Assembly: GCA_948470475.1 (NCBI GenBank)
Contig: OX419344.1
Coordinates: forward strand, 24,944,725-25,008,724
DNA from: Galaxea fascicularis
Taxonomy: Eukaryota > Cnidaria > Anthozoa > Scleractinia > Euphylliidae
Direction: 5' to 3'
DNA: 64,000 bases
Shown here one piece after another: positions 22,901 through 34,900 of this stretch (the first letter of the stretch is position 1; each line of letters starts with the position of its first letter). The position numbers were made by a program, and so were the translations under genes. Below the pieces are notes generated by a model. The model saw only the letters and a program-made list of their open reading frames with translations. It ran no database searches and was not told where the DNA came from.

Positions 22901-25900
22901 TAGTAAGTGTACTTGTTTCCTTGTTCATGTACAAAATGCTCATGGCGTTTTCGGACTATACATATGTATAAAAAATGAACTTCAACATTTACCTCAGATC
23001 ACTAAGGATTTGTTTTCTCAATAAACTTTGTAACCAATAAAATCTCTGTGTCCCAAACTAAGTAATTTAATTTTGTTGAAGTTTCTTTTGATCTCTCTCA
23101 GCATGGAGTGATGCTACTTAACCCATGAAATATACTATTAGACAGCAATTCTTTGTCTTATAAAGATCTTCAAATGGTAATGTAGTTCGATTTTGTTATA
23201 AGAATTGACTAAGGAATAATTTCCTGGTACTAAGATCTTATTGATATCTTATTAGATCTTAGGTTGGTTCTGTCAAGAACTGTTTCAAGATCTTACCAAG
23301 ATCTTGAAATACTTAGAATTCGATTTTCTTTTAAGAATTGACTAAGAAATGTATTAGGATCTTATTAATATCTTACAAGAATCTTAACATGAAGATGTGA
23401 CAACCTGCATTAATTAAGATCTTATTCTATTAATTAAGATTTACTTCAAGATCTTACCAAGATCTTAAAATGCTTAGAATTTAATTTTCTTATAATAAGA
23501 ATTGACTAAGACATACAATGTACTAAGATCTTATTAAATATCTTACATGGAATCTTAAAATGAAGACTTTAAGATCTGCATCAAGATCTTATTAAGATTT
23601 TGTTAAGATCTTAACATGCTTTTCAATGGATTTTTGTTTTAATGAAGATTTAATGAAGAACATGTACTAAAGATCTTATTAAGATGTGATATCTTAAACA
23701 AGATCTTACTAAGATCTTAATATTATTGCAATCTTACAAGATTCGTACGAGATCTTGTAACATCTTACCAGATCTTAATAAGATTTTCACCTGGGTTGAT
23801 ATTGTACGTCTCTAGGCCTTGTTGTTGGTAAGGTTGGAATTGCTTTGGTTAATGCGTGATGCTTTCATTATTTCAGACAGATATCCATTGAAATGGATAA
23901 CTGTTTTGTCAGCCTCCTTGTAGAATCAAAGTTCTCTTGCTAACAAAGGTGTCTAACTTTAAATTGCCATCAGTGTGATGAATGAGAATTACCGTATTTA
24001 TTCACTTATAAGGCGCACTCAGTTATAAGACGCACCCTAAACTTTCGAAGACGATTGTCACAAGTAAGCAAAATGAAAATTTCACCTAAATACCCTGTTA
24101 TAAGGCGCACCCAGAATTAACCCAGAAATTTTGCTGACCATGTTCGCTGTACTTACAACAATTTGTTTGCAAAAGTTATTACCGTTAATTACGGTGCTTT
24201 CAGTCTAAAAACAAAAGCATTACAAACAATAGCAAAAAAGTCACATGGACATTAGCATAAAAGTCACACTTTTTAATTCGCTTGAGTCATCCTTCGCAGG
24301 AAACAGTGTTTTAAAGTTATGAATACCCACTGATCCGTTTTTACAGATCTTTCATTCATCAGCTGCAAAACTCATCTTAATTTTCAAGCATTCGTTCAGC
24401 ACACCATAAATTTACCGTAATTATGCCAAGCACTCGTCGTCATTCCTATGATCTAAACTTCAAGTTGAAGATCGTAGCAGAAGCGGAAGCCGTCAACAAC
24501 ATTCGTGAAATTGCTTGCGATTATGGCATATCGGAATCGATGGTCCGTAAATGGAGAAACCAACAGCATGTCTTGTTCTCTGGCGAGTTAAAGATGACTG
24601 CAAAACGTGCCTCGGTGCTCGGCTAAAAGATTGCGAAGTTGATCAGCAGTTAGCTGACTGGTTTCTGTACACAAGAAGGCCTGGATGGACGAAGAACGTT
24701 TTTTCTTTTTCCTTTATCATTTTAGGAGTATTTAACCGTGGCCATAACATTTTTTGAACGATTTGTAGTCAAATTTGCGTTATTTCGTGGGAGCGAGGTT
24801 AGGAATTTGTTTGATTGTTTCTGACGTCAACAACTTCAAGCACATGCTTTTCAGCACATTCGCTCTCGCTTTGCCTCAACTCGTCTTCATTTACGTTTTG
24901 GAAAAATTATATTCTGTTGCGCGAAAATACTCAGTTATAAGACGCACCCCAAGTTTTAAGCAGATTTTGATCAAACAAACATATTTTCTCGGCAAAAATG
25001 GTGCGCCTTATAAGTGAATAAATACGGTATTATCAAAACAGTCACTCCTGTTTGCTGTTTTCTGATTCTGTGTAACAGATCAGTTTACTTCCTAATTAAA
25101 CACATGTCAATAATCTATTCAATATAAAAAGCAATAAATTATCTGGGTAAACCCTCAAGGAGGTATTTGAGTTCAAGACTCCATGCATACAGGTTTTAAA
25201 TCCACAAAACCTTTCCTGGCATTATTCCTCCTTATAATAATGTTGTTGGCTTGATTATTTCTGTTATTAACAGTAGTAGTTATATCTTTTAGGTCAGAGT
25301 CCCTTTAAGCAAATGTGATTTGTCTTCAACACATGAAGGATGGTGAGTTCTTAGAGTTTTGATTATTTTTATCATATCTGGCATCTATTTGCGTGCATGT
25401 CATTTTTTTTTTTACTTCTAAAGTGAAGGTCCAGTAACTTTGTGTTTTTGATTAATAAAAAGTAATTTTCAATAATGATTACTGATATATTTTGTTGATA
25501 TTCAATAATAATTAGTATTGTATATATATATATATCAATAAAATAAATCAGTTTTCATTCTGAAAGTTTCTGAAGTTTGCTAGTTGATCACAATGAACTC
25601 TGACCTATACACTGTACACATTGACAAAAGAAACATGATTTTGTAACCAAAAATACTACATAAGCTCAAGGGGTTGATGGTGGTTTGGAGTTTGTTTGAG
25701 CTTATATAGCTAGACTAAAGTCTACAAAATAGCCAGTAGAAAGAGCTGTAATACGAAACAGCTTGGCATTACATGTGAAAAAACATCGCCATGAATAGTG
25801 CTTTTATATTTTTGGCCAATGCCGTGAATCCTCATAAAATACTAAAGATAACAAAGCTATAATGTACAAACCCAATATACAATGAGTCTCAGAGTTAAGC

Positions 25901-28900
25901 GACCTTTGGAGCTTGACTACACAATAGTTTTATTGAGAGCTGTGCCGCCATGAAAGACCTAAAGATAAGTGCGTCATGTTCCATTAACTATATTTTACTG
26001 GCGTGACAGTAAAATGGCATTTAATGTCACTTTTCCTTAACAAAACCCGCCAACTGCAACGCAATGTATATTTGACATGCGGGCTACTAAATAAAGACAA
26101 TGACCAACTCAAGTTGGCGTTAATGGGGGAGCACTGCCTTGCGCTAGGTTAGCCTATGCGACTTCCGACTATTGTGTGACCAGTTGACCAAAGCTTGGAG
26201 GACAAAATACTCAGGGGTGAGAACGTTGATTTTGCTTTGCTTTTACCAGACAACTTATACCAGTCCCAGACCCCTGAGATCCAGCTCTGCATGGATGACT
26301 CATCCTCAGGCCCCATGGGTTCCCCCGTCACAATGGTTAGAAAGAAAAAGCCCATCATTGACACATTCCAGAAATGGCTCTATGCCTATAGAGAGTGTAC
26401 GCATGGAGGCGCGCTTATCTCAGGACAAACTCTCCAGAATCCATGATTTGCTAAACTCTTTCAAGTCTTTCAAGTCTATTGAGGTTGCCTGCTCCATATG
26501 GTATCAATTTCTCACCAGGAAACGCCTTCAATTCTGGTGCGATAATGAGTCGGTGGTATCTATAATTAATTCAGGGCACTCTAAGGTCCCCTGCATTATG
26601 GAGTTGGTCAGAAAGCTCATCCTCCTTTCCATGCAACATAACTTTTTGGTCCGTGCTCGCCATGTCCCAGGGGTTTCAAATGAGATAGCTGATGCACTCT
26701 CCTGCTTTCAGATGCAGCGCTTCCGGGGCCTCGCTCCTGATGCCGACCAGAGTCCTTGTATCATCCCGCCTTCACTAATGACCCTTTGAGGGACTAACTG
26801 GGGTCTAGCCAAGAACACTAACAAGGCTGTGCTCTAAGAAAAGTAGTTGGGTGCCCAAACCTCTCAACCCTTGAAATCCAGGGTGCCCAGCATATAAGTT
26901 TGGTGCAAAAACTAATATTTCCTGGTTGCCCAATGGCAAAAGGAAGTCGCCAGGGGCGACCGGGGGCGGCTAGACCACAGCCCTGACTAATTGGGCTTAC
27001 AGCTGTGGGGAGAAACGCTTGGGCCCAGACGGGGATGTACTACCTGCCTCCGAGGGTACTTTGGTGTATTTTGCTTCTTATCTAGCTAGAACAGTACATC
27101 ATAGCACTATTCAACTTTATTTAGCAGTAGTTCATAACCTCCATATTACTGCAGGTTTCAACGATTCCCTTAAGGGAAAGCTTCTCCTCCGTAAGGTACT
27201 CTGCGGAATTCTCCGTTACCAGGGCCAACAGTGCATTTGTCGCCAACCAGTTACCCCTCAGGTGCTCCTAGCCATCCGTCCCGTATTGCAGTCATGGTTG
27301 AGTCCCCAGGATTTTTCCATGGTTTGGGCCGCCTTTAACTTAGCCTTTTTCGCCTTTCTACGCTGTAGTGAATTCACCTACCTGGGGGTACACAAGAATA
27401 GGCCGTTTTTCGATCTCACTACTGATTGCATAGCTTTTCACCCAAGCCTGGCACACCCGCAGTATGTCGGTGCAACTACAATCTTCAAAAACTGATATAT
27501 TCAGGCAAGGGCAATCTCTTACCATAGCTAGCACTTTGTCCCCCCTTTCCGCAGTTACGACCATGAAAGAGTACTTTCTCTTAGCAAAGCTGGTACGGGG
27601 ACCTTTGTTTTATTTCCAATCAGGCCGTTACCTAACCCGTAGCACGGTGTCGCACCTCCTCAGATATAGTTCGAGGACTGCAGGTCTCCCCTATCAGAGC
27701 CTTAAGGGCCATAGCTTTCGCATAGGAGCGGCATCTGTAGCCGCCGGGGCAGGCTTGCCAGATTGGCTCATAAAAGTTCTGGATCGTTGGTCCTCAGATT
27801 GTTACCAGCTTTATATTAGAACTCCTCAATCTACATTGGAGTGTGTGGCTCCTAGGATGGCTACAGTTTTGGGGCACTTCTCGTCAACCTAGCCTCTTGG
27901 TGGTTTTCATTTGCTTGGGGGGATGCATTGCCTTGCATGCATCAGTGGTGGTTAAGTCTGCGCAGTGACTTCCCCCAAGCTTGTTGACCTTGTTGCCTTT
28001 CAATGTCGCCTGCTAACCGATACTCTTGTCCAATCCAGCACGAGCTGTTTTGCATTCAGCTCGTAGTGTTGGGGAGATAAGTGAGGTTCGTTTGTCACGC
28101 AATAGTCGGAAGTCGCACAGGCTAACCTAGCGCAAGGCAGTGCTCCCCCATTAACGCCAACTTGAGTTGTTCATTGTCTTTATTTAGTAGCCCGCATGTC
28201 AAATGAACATTGCGTCGCAGTTGGCGGGTTATGTTAAGGAACAGTGACATGCATTAAGAGAAAATTAACAGTAACTGACAATACCAGTGAAGAGCAAACA
28301 AACAAATGCCAGGCTTGTACATATACTACATGTAGGTTTGCATAAAGAGTGATACAAAAAATATGCTATAAATATTTTTTTTTTATTCTTTGATATTTCT
28401 GACTCACGTAATAAGTGCACATTGTCCTACACATTTCTCTAGATCTCTTTTTGTTTTCCGTCACTTCTTGTAATTTTCTTGTAACATTGCATGTCACTTT
28501 TTTCTTTTAAGGTATTGGCTAGGTCCACGTGAAGATAAACATGACCTCCCTAGCAAGCAGGATTTAGGCTCTCTAAGGCTCAGAGTTTGTCACACAGAAG
28601 ACTATGTCTTTCCTTCAAGTTTCTATGATCCTTTGAGGGAAACAATTTTAAATATCAAACATGGGCAGGTAGGAAAACATCACTGGTAATAAAATGTGTT
28701 TCAATTTGATTATTAATTCTATTATTTTTATGATAATTATTTTTTAGTTAATAAGCAGCGCATATTATAATAAATTATTATCATAATTGAAGTCCATATG
28801 TTATCATTATCGTTATCATCATCTGACTTTGATCATCGTAATTACAATGTCAGTTGAGATCTTTCAAAGTAAGAACTGGATTGGTACATGGTGTACACTT

Positions 28901-31900
28901 TTAATTAACACAATTTTTTGTTGCTTATTGATTTGCTAGGATGTACAGACAACAGCTGCCCATATATTGGGTGAGCTAGTCAAGGACAAGGCTACAGTAG
29001 CACGCTCATTTGTCAGAGTTTTCTCTCACCATGATCAGGTTTGCACTTTTTGAAAGTATTAGAAAAGTTGTAAGACCAAGTAGCACATTGTACATGTACT
29101 TAAAACAATTAGTAACAATGTGTAGCCTTGGGACTGTATTTTACTACATCCATTTTACCTTGATTCATATTATAACTGGAATGTCCTGTAATTTTTCTAG
29201 TGGAACAGGTAATTTTTTTGAGTCTGTTACAGTTTTTACTATTATTTCATTGTGCAAAAATCACAGAGGGGTTATCTAGTCAGTATAATTATTTGAGTGT
29301 ATCAGAGAAATTTACACCATCTGGTGCACTGACCAGTGCATTATTGGTTCCTGTTTTTTTTCTTAAGGATTTGTGGTAAGATCATCAGTCTTGTTACTTG
29401 CCTGTAGCATATTTTTCTTTATACCATGCCATAGAAAATACAGCCAATCAGAATGCAGAAAAGCCATTGTATATTCGTCGGTATTCCACTGAACCTTCCC
29501 ATTAATCAGTGCAATTCAACAGTATTACACCCAACCTTCCCATCGTGCACCGCATTAATTATGTAAGCCACGTGTTTTCTATGACATGGTATAAAATAGT
29601 TATGCAAGGCTTTCTTGTGGGATATTCTGGACACAGTATACCACTTGAAAGCATTGCATAACTAAAAGTATGTTCTTATTAAGTTTTGATGTCATCATGT
29701 GTTATCATAGTACACATGCACTACCAAATAGAATATAATTTTATTAACTGATGGGTAGAAGGTTTATATAGTGGTGAATTGAAGTGTGTTAACATGGTAA
29801 CAGAGTATGTTAATTTATTTGTTCATTGCAGGTTGTAGATTTTATAAAGCTGGTAGTAGACCACGAAGTACAAGATACAAAGTAAGTTTTCATTATTCTG
29901 TTTAGCTGAAGTAGGTCATTGACCCTTTTGTTCAGATGATTTTATGTATAGGCTTCTGTTAACTGCCGACCGGTTAGCTTTCACCGCCGACTGGTTAGCT
30001 CAGTTGGTAGAGTTCCGGACTAACATGCGGGAGGTTGTGGGTTCAAACCCCGGCCGGACCAACACTCAGGGTCTTTAAATAACTGAGGAGAAAGTGCTTC
30101 CTTTGCAATGACATCTGCAAATGGTTAGACTTTCTAGTCTTCTCGGATAAGGACGATAAACCGGAGGCCCTGTCTCACAACTCTCCACAATTAATTCTGT
30201 GAGATGTTAAAGAACCACTAGGGACGTAACGAATCCTGGCTGTGACCACCCCTGGTGCTGACCTCTGTCTCGGGCCCACAGTAATTAGCGCTCGCTGTTC
30301 TGGTGTCCCTGCCAGCTTGGCGAAGTTAAATAAATAAATTATAATTTACATTATTTTATGTCACCCTGAGAATGGGAATGAGAGATTAAGACTAGATTTT
30401 CCTTGAAAACTCGGAAATGTTTTTATAAAGACTTTCTACTTTGTGATTAGAAGGACTGGTACCAAAAGATAATACAATTCTTGGTTCATTTGACATGTTA
30501 TTTGGTTTATTCACAGACAATAGTCTTATCAGGATTTCTAATAGGGTGCAGTGAAAAATTGAAATTGTGCAGGATTTTGAAGGCAAATTGTGTGTTAAAT
30601 CATTGATTGTGCTGGAATTGTGCGGGTTTGCACAATCTTGTAACCAAAAAAATATGTTCTCACCAAGCCGTGATTGTGTGGGTTTGAATCAAATTGTTCA
30701 GTTCCACACCCGTGCACCCTGTCAGAAGGTCTGTGACTTCTCAACTTTTGCTTTTAATGTTTTGTTGTTTCAGAGATTCCAATACACTTTTTAGAGGCAA
30801 TTCTCTAGCAACAAAATCAGTGGACGAGTTCATGAAACATGCTGGCATGTATTACCTTCATGATACCATTAAATGCCTGGTAGATGAGGTGAGAATTGTA
30901 CAATGTACAAAATGTTCATTAAGTAAAATTCAAAATAATATATTTTGTCCCTAGTATAAGATTTGTGACAATCAAAGTTCCTAGTGATAATCAACAGTTA
31001 ACACTTAATGACTGGTCCCAAGGGGGAACAGTGAATATTGTTTCCTGAGAATCTCGATGTCAACAAAGTCAACGAGAACATTGAGATTCGAGGGAAACAA
31101 AATTCTCTGTTCCCCAAGGGACCAGTCATTAAGTGATTTGTTATATAGCAAAACAGTGGAAAACAAATTCCCACCCAGGTCAGAGATTTTTTCCTCTGTC
31201 CTTGGGTTAGTTAGTCCCTGATGCTGCTCCCGGCCTGCTACGGCCTGCTCCCGTCTGGCCTTGTAGCTCAGTCAGTAGAGCAACGGTGATGTAAATCCGA
31301 AGGTCGTGGGTTTGATTCCCACCCAGGTCAGAGATTTTTTCCTCTGTCCTTGGGTTAGTTAGTCCCTGATGCTGTTGATCAGTGATGGTTTCTAATTATT
31401 CATTCATCACACTTGCAGTAGTGTAAGACCTCATTTGATGTCTTCATACATATATACTACATGCTACTAAGGACAACACTCATTCACAGTTAGTACTTGG
31501 CTTGGGTCGAGCCGATTTGTCCTGAAATTCCCACGGCCTGCTCCCGTCTGGCCTTGTAGCTCAGTCGGTAGAGCAATGGTGATCTAAATCTGAAGGTCGT
31601 GGGTTCGATTCCCACCCAGGTCAGAGATTTTTTCCTCTGTCCTTGGGTTAGTTAGTCCCTGATGCTGTTGATCAGCGATGGTTTCTGATTATTCATTCAT
31701 CACACTTGCAGTAGTGTAAGACCTCATTTGATGTCTTCATACATATATACTACACGCTACTGAGGACAACACTCATTCAAAAACAGAAGCAAATTTTGAA
31801 AAATGTGCTGAGATTCCAGCAACAACATCAGGCCACCTTCAACTGCACGCTCTGATCATGTGCAATGGGCGATTCCAGAAAATATCCATACCTATACCAC

Positions 31901-34900
31901 GGACGGCTTTTAGGATTTCTGAAGGGGAGGGGAGCTTCTTTGAACTGGAATTCTGAAGGAATGGGGGGTATTTACGATTGGAAATCTGAAGGCATGGGGG
32001 GGGGGGGGGGGGTGTTTCACAGCTGGGTTTTCTAGAGTAGAAAGAGTAGAGTGAGTTCCTTGAAAACGCTATTGTTGTCGACTTTTGCAGTTCGTAAATA
32101 AACCACGAACGTATGATCACGGAAGCAGAAGACAACCATCGATTGATCAGACACGTAGAAGTGAACAGTAAAACGTGGGTTTCACATTTACCTTGATAAA
32201 TTTCTTGTCAAGTGAATAAATTCTGAAAATGTACCTTACTTATTACCGCTTGCAAATTTCTTGATACTCCCGTCTCCCGCCTGATAAACGGCAAAACACT
32301 TGTACCTGTCCCTCACTTCCAAGGAACGCCTGTCAAATAATTAAGCATTCGGACCGCGGGACGGCAATCGACCGAAAGATTTTAACAGTCTTTTGAGCTC
32401 TTTTGCTTTGTGAACGTCAAAACAACACAAGAAAACAAAGAGGAGGAAAATTACCGTAACTGATGTTTTTTTATAGCCAGATTTAGACTTAAAAAAAGGT
32501 TGCACAGCCTGGCCACACGCGGTAGGTTTTTCTTGTCGCTGAAGAGTAAAGCTTGTCGCCTGGCGCCGCTAGATCACAGCCTTGGGGAGGCATAAATTCA
32601 TGTTCGTTTGTTCATATAAACGTTGCCAAGTCGAAATTGTACCTCCAAAAAAACCCAGAAATTCCGAAGGGTAGGGGGGGTTCATGATTATGGAATTCTG
32701 AGGGCATGGGGGGGTAATGCATTCTGGAATTTCCGTAGGCAAGGGGGGGTTAACACATGGAAGCTGTCCATGGTTGGGTATGGATATTTTCTGGAATTGC
32801 CCAATAATAGCAGTCAACATTACTTTTTGCAAGTAACAGTGAACTGTTTCCTGTTTGACGTTTGCAATGTTGCCGGCTCATGGCATTTGGTGGTAAACAG
32901 TTTCATTGTTGGATGTCATGTGACCATGAACCAGCCAATGAATGCAGTGTCCGAAATTAACTTTTTTCTAAGGGAGCCAATTGGCGACTAACCTAAAAAT
33001 TTTGGTCGCCAAATGGAATTAGGATTTGGTCGCCAAAGACAAGTGTTGGTTTTTTTAGTTTGGTTGTATTAATTTTTCGTTTTACTCCAATAGTTTTAAT
33101 TTACCTTAATTTATAGTAAAAGCACAAAATTTAAACTTTCTTTCACTATAATTAAACAAACTGTTTCCATTTAACACGATATTACATACAGCTAGGAGAG
33201 GAGAGACTCACAACAGCCGTGTAACGATAACATAGTCCTACATCACAATGAGCGTGTTAGTCAACGTTCATGCAAAGGCTTCGGATTTCTTTTTCTTATT
33301 ATTTCCATTTAGCAGGAGCTATACTGGTCTCCTGTAAAGTTCTGTGTACTAGACATATGGGGGCCCTCTTTCAATACTTAGATTTAATCAAGTGTGCAAC
33401 TCAAGTATATGTTCTTCGCCGAAATGCAATGAAAACGCAGTGACGAGAAATGTTCCAGGGCCAGGCCCTCACACTTTTTTTATTGCTCGAACCAGTCCCC
33501 CATGTCACGATTTTCGCCACGTCACGTTTTCGCCCGTGATATCAGAATTGCGAGAAGCCGCTGAAACAATATGGCGTCGGGTACAATTATGGCGATCGTA
33601 AAATTGTCGCTTTGTTTTACTACAATTCTCCCCGGCAGCTTTATGTTTTCTTTTAAAAAAAGCCCATTTACCTTGGAATTCCAAATGCCGAGGGGACAAA
33701 AGGTTAGTCACCTGCTGGCGACCAGTTCTAAATTTCTGGTTGCCAATGCTCAATTTTTGGTCACATTGGCCACCAGTCAGTCGCAATGTCAGACCCTGGA
33801 ATGGGCACGCTGTAGTGAGATAAATGCCAGCATTATAACAAAAAGTAATGTCATTGTTGTCTGTCATATTCCTTGTTAAGTCTGAGGACTTCAATTTTAC
33901 AAAATACCAACTGAAGACAAGAAGGTTAATATTATTGTTTAATTTAGATATTTGATGACCACAAACGTTGTGAAATTGACCCAGCAAAACTAAGAGAGGG
34001 AGAGTCATTAGATGCAAATTTGGTGAGTATGTTTACGGTTGCACGTAATAATTTGGTTTTAGCATACCTCTTTGGTAGAGTTCTTTGATAGAACAGGGAT
34101 CCATATTCATTTTTTTTCTGAGTCGTCAGCCGGGCAAGTAAGCCTGATGGCTTACTTGCCTGGTTCCAGTTTGGGTCATCCAGACAAAAGTGCAGAATTA
34201 AGAAAGAATAGTGCATGGCCCGCTCTAAAAAAATGCCAGTGGTTAACAATATGAAAACTGAGCCTGCGATCATTTCATGGAAAACACAGTAATAGCCCAT
34301 GTATAAGAACCTGAATTTTTCAATTTAGCTACCACTTTTACCGGTCAGTAAAACGCAGTTAATGGAACATGACACCCCTTGAAGATAAGGCTGTTTACGT
34401 TCGTCACGCAATCCAGTAGGATAAACAGTAGTATAATACCGAAAGCTCAATTCATGAGTGAACATTCCCTTATTCTAGCAGTTAGAACAAACACTATTCA
34501 TGTCTGTATTTTAGCTTCTATCTCGTGGTATAATCTAGCAAAATATCTTAGCTTCTCCTAGATTGGCCCATATATTTGTTAGCTCCATTCATTGCTAACA
34601 ACCTTGCCACGTTGCGTCTATTTAGTTCATAGTACAGCTGTACCTATTGGTCGAACTTTGGGACACTGTCTTGCTATATAAATCTCATTACACTGTCAGA
34701 GGGCATTATCCTGGCAGCTTGCACGAGGGTACATAGTTTGTAACAATTTAGCTTTAAAATTTCCCACCCTACTTCCCTTGGCTTTTATTTGTCATTTGCC
34801 AATAAACTGGGGTCACTCCTTGTGGTTTGGTTAAGTCTGCGTAGCGACTTCCCCCAAGCTTTGGCATGTCTTGTGTCTTGCCATCTTATATCCTAGCCTT

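Larger units (their letters stand above)
19659..23795. mobile_element. 4.1-kb inverted-repeat element with AAGATCTT-rich ends (intron 8)
   Basis: The left end reads CCCAGGTGGTAATCTTATT and the right end AATAAGATTTTCACCTGGG, so the termini are inverted repeats. Inside each end, for about 600-700 bases, the text is a diverged array of AAGATCTT, CAAGATTCTT and TTAAGATCTT words. The middle (about 20400-23200) shows no transposase and carries SINE family C copies and a nested MITE. It starts only 24 bases after the exon 8 donor. This looks like a large non-autonomous DNA transposon, family unknown to me. I could not settle the target-site duplication. Confidence 0.65.
26019..28253 (+). mobile_element. 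Decayed DIRS-type tyrosine-recombinase retroelement (intron 9)
   Basis: Long inverted terminal repeats (about 26019-26180 and 28094-28253) enclose, in order, a gag-like fragment, an RNase H fragment and a tyrosine recombinase. Inverted ends with a tyrosine recombinase instead of an integrase are characteristic of DIRS elements, which insert through a circular intermediate without target-site duplication. Most of gag and all recognisable reverse-transcriptase palm are deleted, and the recombinase frame is broken. It lies in the sense direction within the Ras-GAP intron. Confidence 0.85.

Noticed and set aside
29985..30060. Possible functional tRNA-Val gene
   Set aside because: A- and B-box regions are good but the acceptor arms do not pair, and the sequence continues into a body shared with 1550-1806, so it is a SINE head.
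31256..31330. Possible functional tRNA gene (and its twin at 31549)
   Set aside because: Same reason: the head is followed by an identical body in both copies and the acceptor stem is poor.
34640..34860. Possible solo LTR (TATATAAAT and CAATAAAC motifs)
   Set aside because: No TG...CA borders or target-site duplication found; the right part is better explained as a DIRS relative.
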